Of a stretch of 64,000 nucleotides of DNA, positions 8,256 through 16,329 are shown one piece after another. The stretch's first letter is position 1; each line of letters starts with the position of its first letter. The DNA is taken from positions 1,178,001 to 1,242,000 of the forward strand of contig OZ241359.1 in NCBI GenBank assembly GCA_965199705.1. Direction: 5' to 3'. The DNA comes from Azophilus sp965199705. GTDB taxonomy: Bacteria > Pseudomonadota > Gammaproteobacteria > Pseudomonadales > Azotimanducaceae. The position numbers and the translations under genes were made by a program. The notes below the pieces were generated by a model that saw nothing but the letters and a program-made list of their open reading frames with translations, had not been told where the DNA came from and searched no databases.

Positions 8256-8617
8256 CAGGCCATGCCTCCAATCCATGCGGCGATTGCCGCGCCGATTTCA
8301 TCCGGGGAGTCCTCAGTCATGAAGTGGCTCCCGCGCACCGTCACTTCCGTTTGGTTTGGCCACGTGCGGCGCAAATCCCGCTGTCGTCCCACCAAAATAG
8401 CGCCGGGCAATACCCGCTCAACAAACAGGTTGTTCTCCAGCACCATCTCCTCACCTGCCGGCGATCGAAACCCTCGAAATACGGGCGCGATGGCGGGGTT
8501 CCAGTCCTCCCAATCTGGGAATGGCGCGACGATGGCCTCCATGTAGGTGATGCCCTTGAGGTCCGGCGCGATGCAACGACCCAAACTTGCGAGGCGCGCG
8601 ATGAAGTAGGCGGTCAT
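8255..8617 (-). pseudogene. Haloalkane dehalogenase remnant with two in-frame deletions
   Basis: The 120-residue frame is recognisably LinB/DhaA-type haloalkane dehalogenase with pieces missing. It runs LASLGRCIAPDLKG (core strand), jumps directly to ITYMEAI, continues FRSPAGEEMVLENNLFVERV (cap), then jumps to RQRDLRRTWPNQTE and GSHFMTEDSPDEIGAAIAAW (C-terminal catalytic His region). The first jump removes the nucleophile elbow with its catalytic Asp. The second removes the rest of the cap and the following core, about 60-70 residues. Both deletions keep the frame, and the stop overlaps the start of the VOC gene. It cannot be an active dehalogenase. It may persist only as the translated leader of the coupled downstream gene. 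ATG 8617 is the more likely start, because the operator lies upstream of it. Confidence 0.75.
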
Positions 8618-8688
8618 GTTGAACCGAATATTTGCCAAGCGCACAAAACATTAATATTCTATTTGCCAACTGTCAAATATTGTGATCC
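8618..8688. promoter_or_regulatory. Divergent promoter/operator between hydrolase-VOC operon and tetR
   Basis: The AT-rich gap contains TTTG-N8-CAAA at 8662-8677 inside the near-palindrome TATTTG...CAAATA (8660-8679). A weaker neighbour, TTTGCCAA-N4-ACAAAA, starts at 8631. A -10-like TAATAT at 8652-8657 precedes the first site by 4 bases, the same geometry as at 3824-3849. This would allow autorepression of the adjacent tetR gene and control of the leftward operon. Confidence 0.6.
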
Positions 8689-9327
8689 ATGGCATCCACT
8701 GCGAAAGACGTCCTGTCAGCCAAATCTGAGATTACCCAGCAGAAGCTGATTGATGCGGGTATTGAGCTGTTTGCCAAGCAAGGTTTTGAGGCCACGAGCA
8801 CGCGCCAGGTGCAAGACCACGCCCAGGTTCAGCGAAACCTCATCACCTATCACTTCGGCAGCAAGGAGCGATTTTGGAAGGCCTGCATGCACGAACTGTT
8901 TGGCCGCCGCATGAACCAAGTAATGGGGCCGGCCATTGAGCAAGCCAAAGACATCGCCACTACCGAGCGTATTCGGTTTTTAGTTCGTCGTTTCATTCGT
9001 GCTTCGGCGGCCAATCCGGAGAGCACGAGCATCATGTTTGACGAGGGCCGCTCCGACAATTGGCGGCTCGAGTGGTTGGTGTCGCGCTACGTTCAGCCGT
9101 TCTACGGCGTCGTCGAGTCTCTGTACGAAAAGGACGAGTTGGGTGGCAGTTGGCTGACCGTGGTCCAGTTTTACTACCTGTTGGTGAGCAGCGCTTCGGT
9201 CTTTGCGATGGCGCCCGAACTTCGCCGCCTGAGCGGTACAGACCCTTTTGACGAGGCGTTCGTTGACAATCAGGCCAACACCATCGCTCAGCTGCTCACA
9301 CCTTCACGTCCACTCCAAGAGACATAA
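8689..9327 (+). CDS. TetR/AcrR-family transcriptional regulator
   Basis: A 212-residue regulator. The N-terminal helix-turn-helix spans about residues 15-62 (KLIDAGIELFAKQGFEATST, then QVQRNLITYHFGSKERFWKA), and the rest is an alpha-helical ligand domain. The recognition part QRNLITYHFGSK is almost the same as in the second TetR protein at 23876 (QRNLVSYHFGSK), so both may read the same operator. It is divergent from the dehalogenase-remnant/VOC genes, and the shared TTTG-N8-CAAA site lies directly upstream of its ATG. The FAH-fold hydrolase gene follows after 3 bases, so the regulator heads a three-gene operon. It is probably a repressor relieved by an aromatic intermediate. Confidence 0.88.
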   Translation: MASTAKDVLSAKSEITQQKLIDAGIELFAKQGFEATSTRQVQDHAQVQRNLITYHFGSKERFWKACMHELFGRRMNQVMGPAIEQAKDIATTERIRFLVRRFIRASAANPESTSIMFDEGRSDNWRLEWLVSRYVQPFYGVVESLYEKDELGGSWLTVVQFYYLLVSSASVFAMAPELRRLSGTDPFDEAFVDNQANTIAQLLTPSRPLQET

Positions 9328-9330
9328 CCT

Positions 9331-10197
9331 ATGAGATACGCAACTTACGCTGTGGCCGGCAAAACCTCGTATGGCATCGTGACCGACTCCGGCATTGTCG
9401 ATCTCGGCGCCAGGCTAACGGGCGCGCCCACGCTGCGCGAGTTGATCGCACTCGGATTTGAAGGGGCGAGTGAGCACGCCGGTTCGACGGCCGACTACGC
9501 GCTCCACGAAGTTGAACTTTTACCGCCGATTCCAGTGCCTGGCGCGATCTGGTGCACGGGCCTGAATACGCACTCGCACTTTCATGAGGCCGCTCCGCGC
9601 ATGGGGTTCAAAGAGATCCCGCAATACCCGATGTTCTTCTTGCGCGCAGCCAACACACTGGTGGGGAGTGGCTCACCCATCGAAAAGCCGGCACTCGAGC
9701 CTCACTTTGACTATGAAGGCGAGATCGCCGTGATCATCGGTGAGCGCTGCAGGAATGTTTCGGTTGAAGATGCACCGAAGCACATCGCGGGCTATAGCTG
9801 CTTTAATGATGGCTCCGCGCGTCAGTACCAGATTCGCGGTTTTCAGGTCACAACCGGAAAGAATGCCTACCACAGCGCGGGCTTTGGGCCTTGGATGGTG
9901 AGTGCCGACGAGTTGGCCGCAGAAGAGATGGTGCTGCAAACCAGGGTGAACGGAGAGGTGCGGCAAGACATGACGCTTGATGACTTGATCTTTAGCTTCG
10001 CGGATCTGATTTCACACATCTCAGAAGTGACCTGGCTCGAGCCGGGAGATGTGCTGGTCACCGGATCCGCGGAAGGGGCGGGGGCGTTGCGCAGCCCGCC
10101 GATGTTCTTGGCGCAGGGCGATGTCGTGGAGGTTGAGGTGAGCGGCATAGGAACGCTCATCAACACGGTCGAAGAGCAAGTCTTGGCGAGCGGCTGA
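9331..10197 (+). CDS. Fumarylacetoacetate hydrolase-fold (FAH) family protein
   Basis: A 288-residue member of the FAH superfamily, which hydrolyses or decarboxylates 2-oxo/dioxo acids formed after ring cleavage using a divalent metal. The metal-binding Glu-x-Glu occurs in FDYEGEIAVIIG near residue 130, with an Asp in CFNDGSARQYQ about 30 residues later. The conserved C-terminal GDVLVTGSAEGAG...GDVVEVEVSGIGTL is complete. The gene lies between tetR (3-base gap) and a TfdB-like monooxygenase (2-base gap), so it should act on the ring-cleavage product of this pathway, for example as an acylpyruvase. A second FAH-fold gene is present at 16330-17226. Confidence 0.87.
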   Translation: MRYATYAVAGKTSYGIVTDSGIVDLGARLTGAPTLRELIALGFEGASEHAGSTADYALHEVELLPPIPVPGAIWCTGLNTHSHFHEAAPRMGFKEIPQYPMFFLRAANTLVGSGSPIEKPALEPHFDYEGEIAVIIGERCRNVSVEDAPKHIAGYSCFNDGSARQYQIRGFQVTTGKNAYHSAGFGPWMVSADELAAEEMVLQTRVNGEVRQDMTLDDLIFSFADLISHISEVTWLEPGDVLVTGSAEGAGALRSPPMFLAQGDVVEVEVSGIGTLINTVEEQVLASG

Positions 10198-10199
10198 TC

Positions 10200-11906
10200 A
10201 TGAGCGTGCTGGGGCTTGCAACGGAGGTGGTCATCGTAGGCGCTGGCCCCAGTGGCTTGCTTGCGTCCATCCTTTTGTCAAAGCTTGAAGTCTCTCACGT
10301 GCTCGTGGAGCAGCGCCAAACTACGGTCAAGGCGCCTGCCGCGCATGTGGTGAACACGCGCACGCTCGAGATCTATCGGCAAGCCGGCATCAACGTGGAC
10401 GAGCTTTACGGCCTGAATAGCCACCCGACGGCGCATCTTGTGACGTGGAAAAGCACGCTAGGTGCTGAACCCCTGGGCGTGTTCAACGCTGCAGAACATC
10501 GAGAGCCCCTACCGGTGCCCATCTCTCGGGAACACACCACGAACATCTCACAGCATCGGCTGGAAGCCTATCTGTTGGATGTAGCTCAGCAGTCGAGCTT
10601 CGCCGACATTCGCTTTAGCACGCGTTGGGTTGAGTTTTCGAACCCGGAGAAAACCTCAAGTACCTTTGAATCCAACGGGGGGGCGGTAGAGATCGGTTAT
10701 CGCTACATGATTGCCGCAGATGGCGCCGCGAGTCCGGTGGCTCGGTCGCTTGGCATCCGAAGAGTCGGTCCTGATGCCATCGCCACGTTCTTGAACCTGA
10801 CGTGCGAAGTGGACATCTCCGCTGTGAGCGGAGAAGACGCGTCGCTATTGTATTGGCTGCTCGATCCTTCGGCGCAAGGCACGATCATCGTGCATGACCC
10901 GAGGAAGCTGGCGGTGTACATGCGCCCACTTGCAGTGCCTTATGAGTCCATCAATGACTACGACGACGAGCGCTGTGAGGAGCTGACAAAGGAGGTGTAC
11001 GGCGACGTTCCGTGCAAGATCGTTCACAAAGGCATCTGGAAAATGACGGCCCAAGTTGCCGAGCGATTTCGGGATGGCCCCGTATTCCTTGTGGGAGATG
11101 CGGTTCACCGATTTCCACCCACGGGTGGCTTAGGCCTGAACACCGGCGCGGGTGATGTCCACAACCTGATCTGGAAGCTGTACGCGATTCTCAAGAACAC
11201 CGTGGCTGCAGATCAGGCGGACGCGCTGCTCGAGAGCTATGAGCTTGAACGCAAGCCCGTTGCTCAACGCAACTGCGATGTGAGCGAACGCAATAACGGC
11301 AAGATGATGGAAGTGGTGCAAGCGCTCGGCTTAGACCCGAGCAAAGCAAACGTGTTGGCTCGGGTGATGAATTTCGGGTTGGTGAAAGCGTTGCCGGACT
11401 CGCTCCGCTCTGGCGTCTTCAGCCTGCTCACCAAGCCGGTGCGCTCAATTCTGACCGGCGCGTTAGCAGACACTGAACAAGGCCAGCAAGTTCGCCGTCG
11501 GGTAGATCAATCGATTGCCAACCAAAAAGAGCACTTCAGCTCCCTCGGCTTGGACCTGGGGTATGTCTACCGGAAAGGAGTATGTGTCTCTGCGGCGGCC
11601 TCTGAAACACCCGAGAATTCGGTCACCACTTACGTGGAGTCCACGGGCGCGGGCGCGCGATTTCCAGAGAGGCTGATGGATAAGACGTCGAGCGAGGCGT
11701 TGCACGATTTGATCGACTACACCGGGTTTACGCTCTTTCGAACAAGTGACGCACCGGTGATTGATGAGCCGACCTTTGGCCTACCGGTTCGGGACGTGGC
11801 GTTAGATACCGGGTACGAGTACTCACCGCCTCTTGGCATTGAGGGAGGCGGCTGGGCGTTGGTGCGTCCGGATGGCCACGTGATGCACAGTTCTGTCGAT
11901 ACGTAG
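10200..11906 (+). CDS. FAD-dependent class A monooxygenase, TfdB/phenol hydroxylase-like
   Basis: A 568-residue flavin monooxygenase of the 2,4-dichlorophenol 6-monooxygenase/PheA branch. Visible elements are the N-terminal GAGPSGLLASILL fold, the AADGAASPVARSLGI DG motif near residue 180, and the second FAD motif GDAVHRFPPTGGLGLNTG near residue 300. The C-terminal extension ends in the ALVRPDGHV-type sequence of this family. It follows the FAH-fold gene by 2 bases. An insertion sequence begins about 13 bases after its stop, so any original downstream operon partner is cut off. It is one of three class A hydroxylases in the island, suggesting successive hydroxylations of one substrate or parallel entry points. 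Confidence 0.85.
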   Translation: MSVLGLATEVVIVGAGPSGLLASILLSKLEVSHVLVEQRQTTVKAPAAHVVNTRTLEIYRQAGINVDELYGLNSHPTAHLVTWKSTLGAEPLGVFNAAEHREPLPVPISREHTTNISQHRLEAYLLDVAQQSSFADIRFSTRWVEFSNPEKTSSTFESNGGAVEIGYRYMIAADGAASPVARSLGIRRVGPDAIATFLNLTCEVDISAVSGEDASLLYWLLDPSAQGTIIVHDPRKLAVYMRPLAVPYESINDYDDERCEELTKEVYGDVPCKIVHKGIWKMTAQVAERFRDGPVFLVGDAVHRFPPTGGLGLNTGAGDVHNLIWKLYAILKNTVAADQADALLESYELERKPVAQRNCDVSERNNGKMMEVVQALGLDPSKANVLARVMNFGLVKALPDSLRSGVFSLLTKPVRSILTGALADTEQGQQVRRRVDQSIANQKEHFSSLGLDLGYVYRKGVCVSAAASETPENSVTTYVESTGAGARFPERLMDKTSSEALHDLIDYTGFTLFRTSDAPVIDEPTFGLPVRDVALDTGYEYSPPLGIEGGGWALVRPDGHVMHSSVDT

Positions 11907-11918
11907 AACTTCTCAGGC

Positions 11919-13886
11919 CTTCAAGAGGCGCTTGCGCTGTTTCTAATTGATTGAATGGTTTGATGTTATGTGAGGCGTCGAAAATTTATTCTCCCGGAGA
12001 AGCGGGGATTTGGCCCGATTTTGGGGTGTTTCGGCCCGAATTGGCGGATTTTCACCCCAAGGTTGGTTGTTGCAGCCGAGGAGGCGGAAGCGCCGGTTGT
12101 CATGTGGCAAAATGGTGGTTGTAAATCAAACAATTGCCGACCTTCGAGGTGATCATGACAACCGGCCCGAACAATTTACTTTTTTCTTGGGACGCTGTCG
12201 AGCCGCTGGCGGATCTGAAACGCCTGTCGATGGTGCTGGAGCACTTGCCGGACGCGGAGTTGGTTGCGGCGCTTGCGGCGAAGCGGGGTCGGGGCAGGAA
12301 CGATTTTCCGGTTCGCGCGATGTGGCGCGCCTTGGTGGCGGGTGTGGTTTTCCAGCACGCCTCGGTGGCGTCGCTGGTTCGGGAGTTGCGCCGCAATCCG
12401 TCGCTGCTGTCGGTGTGCGGTTTCAATCCGTTGCCACGGCAGGGCCGCCCGGTTGCGCGGGTCGAGCGGGACGCGCGCACGGGTCGGTCGGTTGTGGTGC
12501 GGGAGGCGGCGCCGGTTTTGCCCTGCGTTCCGAACGAGTGGAACTTCTCGCGCCTGCTCAGGAACCTGATTGACTTGGAGGACAGGCAGGGGTTGGTCAG
12601 CAGCCTGGTGGACGAACTGCGTGGCCGATTGCTGGCGGTGCTGCCGGACTACGGCGTGCATCTGGGGTGCGACGGCAAGGCGGTGGCGAGCCATTCCACC
12701 GGGCGGGTCAACCGCGGCGCCGGGGGTGAGGGTTCGGATCCAGACGCGGATTGGGGCAAGCACGAAACGCGGGGCGTGGACAAGCAAGGGCGCGCCTGGA
12801 GGCGGGTCAAGAGTTGGTTCGGCTACGGTCTGCATCTGATTGCGGACACCCGCTATGAGTTGCCGGTGGCCTTTGCGGTGACGCGGGCATCGGCTTCGGA
12901 GCAGCCGGTGGTGGGGAAGCTGCTGGCGGAGTTGTTCGAGGCTGAGCCGGGTCTGGCGCAGCGGTGCCGGGACTTCAGCGCAGATCGGGGCTATGACGGC
13001 GGAGCGTTGAAGCAGGCGTTGTGGGACGAGCACGGGATTCGGCCGCTGATTGACACCCGGCTGATGTGGCGCGAAGAGAAGCAGGATCCGAACCACGATC
13101 CCGCGCAGCCGATCCTGCGCAGCCTGGCCCCCGAGCGGACGGACAACATCCTGTACAGCGAGCGGGGCGAGGTGTCGTGCCGCTGCCCGGCGACAGGGAC
13201 GGAGCGCCCGATGGCGTTCCAGGGGTTCGAATCGGACCGGGGGACGCTGAAGTACCGGTGTCCGGCGGCGGCTTGCGACCTGAAGTGCGAGGGCCGGGCG
13301 GCGTGTCTTTCGCAGTCCGGCTCGAAGGCGGGCGACTTCGGGCGCATTGTGCGTATCGATCTCAAGCGCGCGAACCGGCGCATCTTCACCCCCACGCCCT
13401 GGGGCTCGCCCGCTTGGCGACGCGGCTACAACCGACGCTCGGCACTGGAGCGGATCAACGCGCGCCTGGACCGCAGCTTCGGCTTCGAGGTGCATTTCAT
13501 CCGCGGCCTGGCCAAGATGAAGACACGGATGGGGCTGGCGCTCGCGGTGATGATGGCGCTGGCGGTCGCCGCCGTGGTCGAGGGACGAGACGAACGGATG
13601 CGCTCGCTCGTGCGCCCGGTCCCGTTTGCAGACACCGGATAGCGCTGCGCCAACCCCCAACCGCTCCAACCCGTCCCCTGCCTGCCCCTGGACGCCGCGC
13701 CCCTGTCCGCAGCACACCCTTGTTGAGAGCCTTTCTCATCTACCCGCGATCGGCCCTCGTTCCAACCTCTCCCCAGCACCCCAATCCGCTGCCCCGCCTT
13801 CAATCAATCCTCCCGCACTGCCAAATCCGCTCCACTACACCTCCCCATCCCGACAAAAACACCCACAGCGCAAGCGCCTCTTCAAG
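11919..13886. mobile_element. Insertion sequence (IS1182/IS4-like), about 1.97 kb
   Basis: Near-perfect terminal inverted repeats bound one transposase gene. The left end at 11919-11940 and the right end at 13865-13886 pair over 22 bases with a single mismatch near the outer end, and 18 bases are perfect. I see no clear target-site duplication outside the ends. The element inserted just after the TfdB-like gene. The C-rich tail from 13645 to 13864 has no convincing gene and belongs to the element's 3' non-coding part. Confidence 0.75.
12155..13642 (+). CDS. DDE transposase, IS1182/IS4-like
   Basis: A 495-residue transposase with the layout of IS1182-like elements. The N-terminal helical region contains RNDFPVRAMWRALVAGVVFQ. 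The catalytic core has a first Asp in LGCDGKAVAS and a second Asp in FSADRGYDGG, and a Cys-rich insertion (residues ~350-400) precedes the catalytic Glu in RSALERINARLDRSFGFE. It appears full length and undamaged, so the element may still move or may have moved recently. ATG 12155 is preceded by GAGGTG at 12146-12151; a 7-residue upstream extension has no ribosome site. Family assignment is from motif memory and could shift within the IS4 superfamily. Confidence 0.8.
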   Translation: MTTGPNNLLFSWDAVEPLADLKRLSMVLEHLPDAELVAALAAKRGRGRNDFPVRAMWRALVAGVVFQHASVASLVRELRRNPSLLSVCGFNPLPRQGRPVARVERDARTGRSVVVREAAPVLPCVPNEWNFSRLLRNLIDLEDRQGLVSSLVDELRGRLLAVLPDYGVHLGCDGKAVASHSTGRVNRGAGGEGSDPDADWGKHETRGVDKQGRAWRRVKSWFGYGLHLIADTRYELPVAFAVTRASASEQPVVGKLLAELFEAEPGLAQRCRDFSADRGYDGGALKQALWDEHGIRPLIDTRLMWREEKQDPNHDPAQPILRSLAPERTDNILYSERGEVSCRCPATGTERPMAFQGFESDRGTLKYRCPAAACDLKCEGRAACLSQSGSKAGDFGRIVRIDLKRANRRIFTPTPWGSPAWRRGYNRRSALERINARLDRSFGFEVHFIRGLAKMKTRMGLALAVMMALAVAAVVEGRDERMRSLVRPVPFADTG

Positions 13887-14045
13887 ATTTGTGCATCGGG
13901 AGAAGTGCTAGATGGATAACAGGGTCTTCTTGTGTTGAGGCAACGCATGATCGACGATATGGCGTTACGCAACTCAACGATACAACTCAGATCGGTTATA
14001 TCTGGGCTGTGAAGCAGCTAACCCAGTTTCTAGACAGGGTAATTT
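13887..14045. other. Intergenic gap between IS and PhyH gene
   Basis: These 159 bases hold no convincing reading frame, repeat or RNA. The two converging genes (IS transposase and PhyH oxygenase) both end toward it. Confidence 0.5.
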
Positions 14046-14972
14046 TCAGCCCGTCACCGGTTCCGGCAGGTAACCCTCGTCCTGCGTCCAGACGAGCGGG
14101 AATTCGGGACTCGCCATAGGATCTCCTGGCGAGAGATGCTCGCTTTTCTGTGAATCCGGTGGAGTACCCTCCCGCGGGTGGTAGCGGCAATCCTCACCGA
14201 TGTAGCGGAGCGACGCGGCGCGACGTGGACGGTCGGTGGTGTTGCCTGTCGAGCCGTGGACAGTCCGTACGTGATGTACGATCGCGTCGCCAGGCCGGCA
14301 CTCGACCCACTGGATGTCGTAATCGTCCTCCTGGCCTTCGATATCCGGTAGCGGTTTCTCGGCGGAGCCTGGCATTGGCTGGCGAGTGACGAAACCATTG
14401 GCAGCATGGATTTCCCAGCGGTGCGATCCACGGATGTAACCCATCGCCGCGTTCGATTTGTCGACCACATCGAGCGGCATCCAGATCGTGCAGCACTGGT
14501 CGCCCTTGAGATGGAAATAGGGTGCGTCCTGATGGAAGGCCGTAGGGTGCATTGATCGCGGCTCTTTCAGGAAAAACTGATCGCCATAGAAGTTAATGCG
14601 GTTTGCGTCCATCAGCCGAGCCGCGACCTCGGGCAATGGACCTCTGATACCCAGGGTTCGCAGATCGGGAATGCGCAGGTGGTTGAAGGTGCCCACCTTG
14701 AAAAGGCCTTCTGCCTGCGAGACTTCTTCATTGCTCGCCAGCAGCTCGGCACCCATAGCCTGGAGCATGGGTGCAAGCTCACTCGCGTTCAGCTCGTTCA
14801 GTCCTTCGACTCGCTCTTCGCCAAAAACAAGCTCAAAGACGCGCTCCACCTCTGCCAGCCACACGGGATCAAGCAGGCCTTGCAGGTGGACGATGCCGTG
14901 TTCGGCAAAACACGCGACCTCCTCGTCGCTGACGGGACGGGTGAGTCCTTCTGGTACGGGGGATACAGACAT
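14046..14972 (-). CDS. Phytanoyl-CoA dioxygenase (PhyH) family oxygenase
   Basis: A 308-residue Fe(II)/2-oxoglutarate-dependent oxygenase. The jelly-roll core carries the iron motif His-x-Asp in AFHQDAPYFHLKGDQCC near residue 145, the distal His in RTVHGSTGN near residue 237, and an Arg about 10 residues on that can bind 2-oxoglutarate. Family members hydroxylate small molecules beside a carboxyl or an unactivated carbon. It is the last gene of a leftward operon MFS carrier - FAH-fold enzyme - P450 - (small ORF) - PhyH. Two different oxygenases in one operon suggest a substrate with an aliphatic or alicyclic part besides the aromatic ring. The substrate is unknown. Confidence 0.83.
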   Translation of the reverse strand: MSVSPVPEGLTRPVSDEEVACFAEHGIVHLQGLLDPVWLAEVERVFELVFGEERVEGLNELNASELAPMLQAMGAELLASNEEVSQAEGLFKVGTFNHLRIPDLRTLGIRGPLPEVAARLMDANRINFYGDQFFLKEPRSMHPTAFHQDAPYFHLKGDQCCTIWMPLDVVDKSNAAMGYIRGSHRWEIHAANGFVTRQPMPGSAEKPLPDIEGQEDDYDIQWVECRPGDAIVHHVRTVHGSTGNTTDRPRRAASLRYIGEDCRYHPREGTPPDSQKSEHLSPGDPMASPEFPLVWTQDEGYLPEPVTG

Positions 14973-15005
14973 GGGGCTTCTCCCAATCAGTAGCTACGTC
15001 AGTTC

Positions 15006-15125
15006 TCAGAGAATACTGAGGGCTTCGTGTTTTTGGAATTCGTGGGGCTCATCGGTCCGCCGGCACACGTCTGCGCGCTGCTCAAACAATGCTTGATCGA
15101 AAGGGAGTTGCTGCTTGGATTCCAT
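15006..15125 (-). CDS. Possible small ORF (39 residues) between P450 and PhyH genes
   Basis: The 188-base gap between the P450 and PhyH genes contains an ATG-TGA frame encoding 39 residues starting MESKQQLPFDQALFEQ and rich in charged residues. The composition looks protein-like rather than random, with acidic/basic alternation and no rare-codon clusters that I notice. I do not recognise the sequence. No strong ribosome site precedes it, and an overlapping 20-codon frame in another phase is possible. It could be a small accessory protein or the tail of a deleted gene. Confidence 0.3.
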   Translation of the reverse strand: MESKQQLPFDQALFEQRADVCRRTDEPHEFQKHEALSIL

Positions 15126-15160
15126 GGATCATGCTTTTGTAGTTCATGGAAGCTCTCTCG

Positions 15161-16327
15161 TTAAGCAGTTAACTTGGCAGGTAGAGCGTCAAACCCTTGC
15201 AGGAGGTTGTTCAGGAGAGGCGTGGGTTCACCGACTTCGATGACTGACACTCTTTCGATCAGTGCGCGAGCCAGTGCTTCCATTTCCATCCGCGCAAGAT
15301 GTTTACCCGCGCAGAGATGGACGCCATGTCCCCAACCGACTTGATCACGAGGGTTACGGTCCACTTGGAATATCTCTGGATCCGGGTAGTGACGCTCATC
15401 CCAGTTGGCGCTGGCGTACAGCACTGCGATCCGGGAACCTTCGGGGACGGTGCCGTCTCCGGTTTCGTAGTCTGTTGCGCAAAATCGAGTGAAACTTCGA
15501 ATAGGTGACCCGAGACGAACACTCTCGTTCACCATACTGCTGATGAGTGAAGGATTTTCTCTAAGTTGCTTGAATTGCTCAGGTGACCTTCCCAGTTCCC
15601 AAAGCATGTGGGCAGTGGCGAGGATGGTGGTATCCAGGCTGGGTGCCACATAGTCCACAACCATCATGGCGCCTTCCTCTGGGCTCAAGCCGCCGTTGGC
15701 GACCTCCTTGAATAATCCAGCGGCCCATCCATCCGGTTTCACTCTATCCGGGGTGAGCGTCTGAATGTACTCAATGAGGCCCAGTGCGGTTTCCAGCGCG
15801 TCAGCAGTGCGCTGGTTCATGGGGCCCAGAGCGTTGAAAGTTGCTGCCGCCCATTCGAGCATGTTGTCGCGACCGGACTCCTCCAGTCCAACAAGTTCAC
15901 TCACGATTGAGACTGGCAGAACCCTTGCAAAATCTGCGACACCGCAGAACTCATCGCGTTCGAGCAGTGTCTCGACCAATTGATCTGCGGCCGCGTTGAT
16001 TCGATCCGCGACCGCCTTCAGCGAACCCGGCATGAGCGGGCGCATCAAGACAGCTCGACGATGGGAGTGAATCTCGCCGTCGCTCGTGATGGTTGCGTAA
16101 CCTTGCGTGCTGTTCAGAAAATCGTTGGCGGCGACACCCTGACCACTGATCAAAGTCGAATCCGCTCGAAGTGCCGCACGTACGGCATCGAAGCGAGTGA
16201 CTGCGTACAGATCATTAGTCGGCAGATACACGATCCCGCCCGAATCGCGCAGCAACTTATACGTTGACGAGGTATTCGTCAGCGTGTCGTCACCGAATAG
16301 ATCGGCATCAACTGAAGGGATGCTCAT
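15161..16327 (-). CDS. Cytochrome P450 (bacterial class I type)
   Basis: A 388-residue soluble P450. It shows the I-helix oxygen-activation segment VAPSLDTTI near residue 230, the K-helix ExxR as ESVR near residue 270, and the heme-binding loop WGHGVHLCAGKHLAR near residue 340 with the axial Cys. Length and lack of a membrane anchor fit the bacterial two-component systems that need a ferredoxin and reductase; neither is encoded in this window. Its ATG lies 2 bases after the stop of the FAH-fold gene, so they are co-translated or closely coupled. It probably hydroxylates the compound taken up by the MFS carrier at the head of the operon. Confidence 0.92.
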   Translation of the reverse strand: MSIPSVDADLFGDDTLTNTSSTYKLLRDSGGIVYLPTNDLYAVTRFDAVRAALRADSTLISGQGVAANDFLNSTQGYATITSDGEIHSHRRAVLMRPLMPGSLKAVADRINAAADQLVETLLERDEFCGVADFARVLPVSIVSELVGLEESGRDNMLEWAAATFNALGPMNQRTADALETALGLIEYIQTLTPDRVKPDGWAAGLFKEVANGGLSPEEGAMMVVDYVAPSLDTTILATAHMLWELGRSPEQFKQLRENPSLISSMVNESVRLGSPIRSFTRFCATDYETGDGTVPEGSRIAVLYASANWDERHYPDPEIFQVDRNPRDQVGWGHGVHLCAGKHLARMEMEALARALIERVSVIEVGEPTPLLNNLLQGFDALPAKLTA

Positions 16328-16329
16328 GT

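Noticed and set aside
12176..13717. Long minus-strand frame opposite the transposase (513 residues)
   Set aside because: Composition is Arg/Pro/His-rich with no family motifs, a typical antisense shadow of a GC-rich gene.
13645..13864. Coding region in the C-rich tail of the IS
   Set aside because: Frames there are Pro/Ser/Thr-rich with no start signal; it is better read as non-coding DNA inside the element.
11907..13930. Target-site duplication around the IS
   Set aside because: Bases just outside the inverted ends do not match on the two sides in any register I tried.
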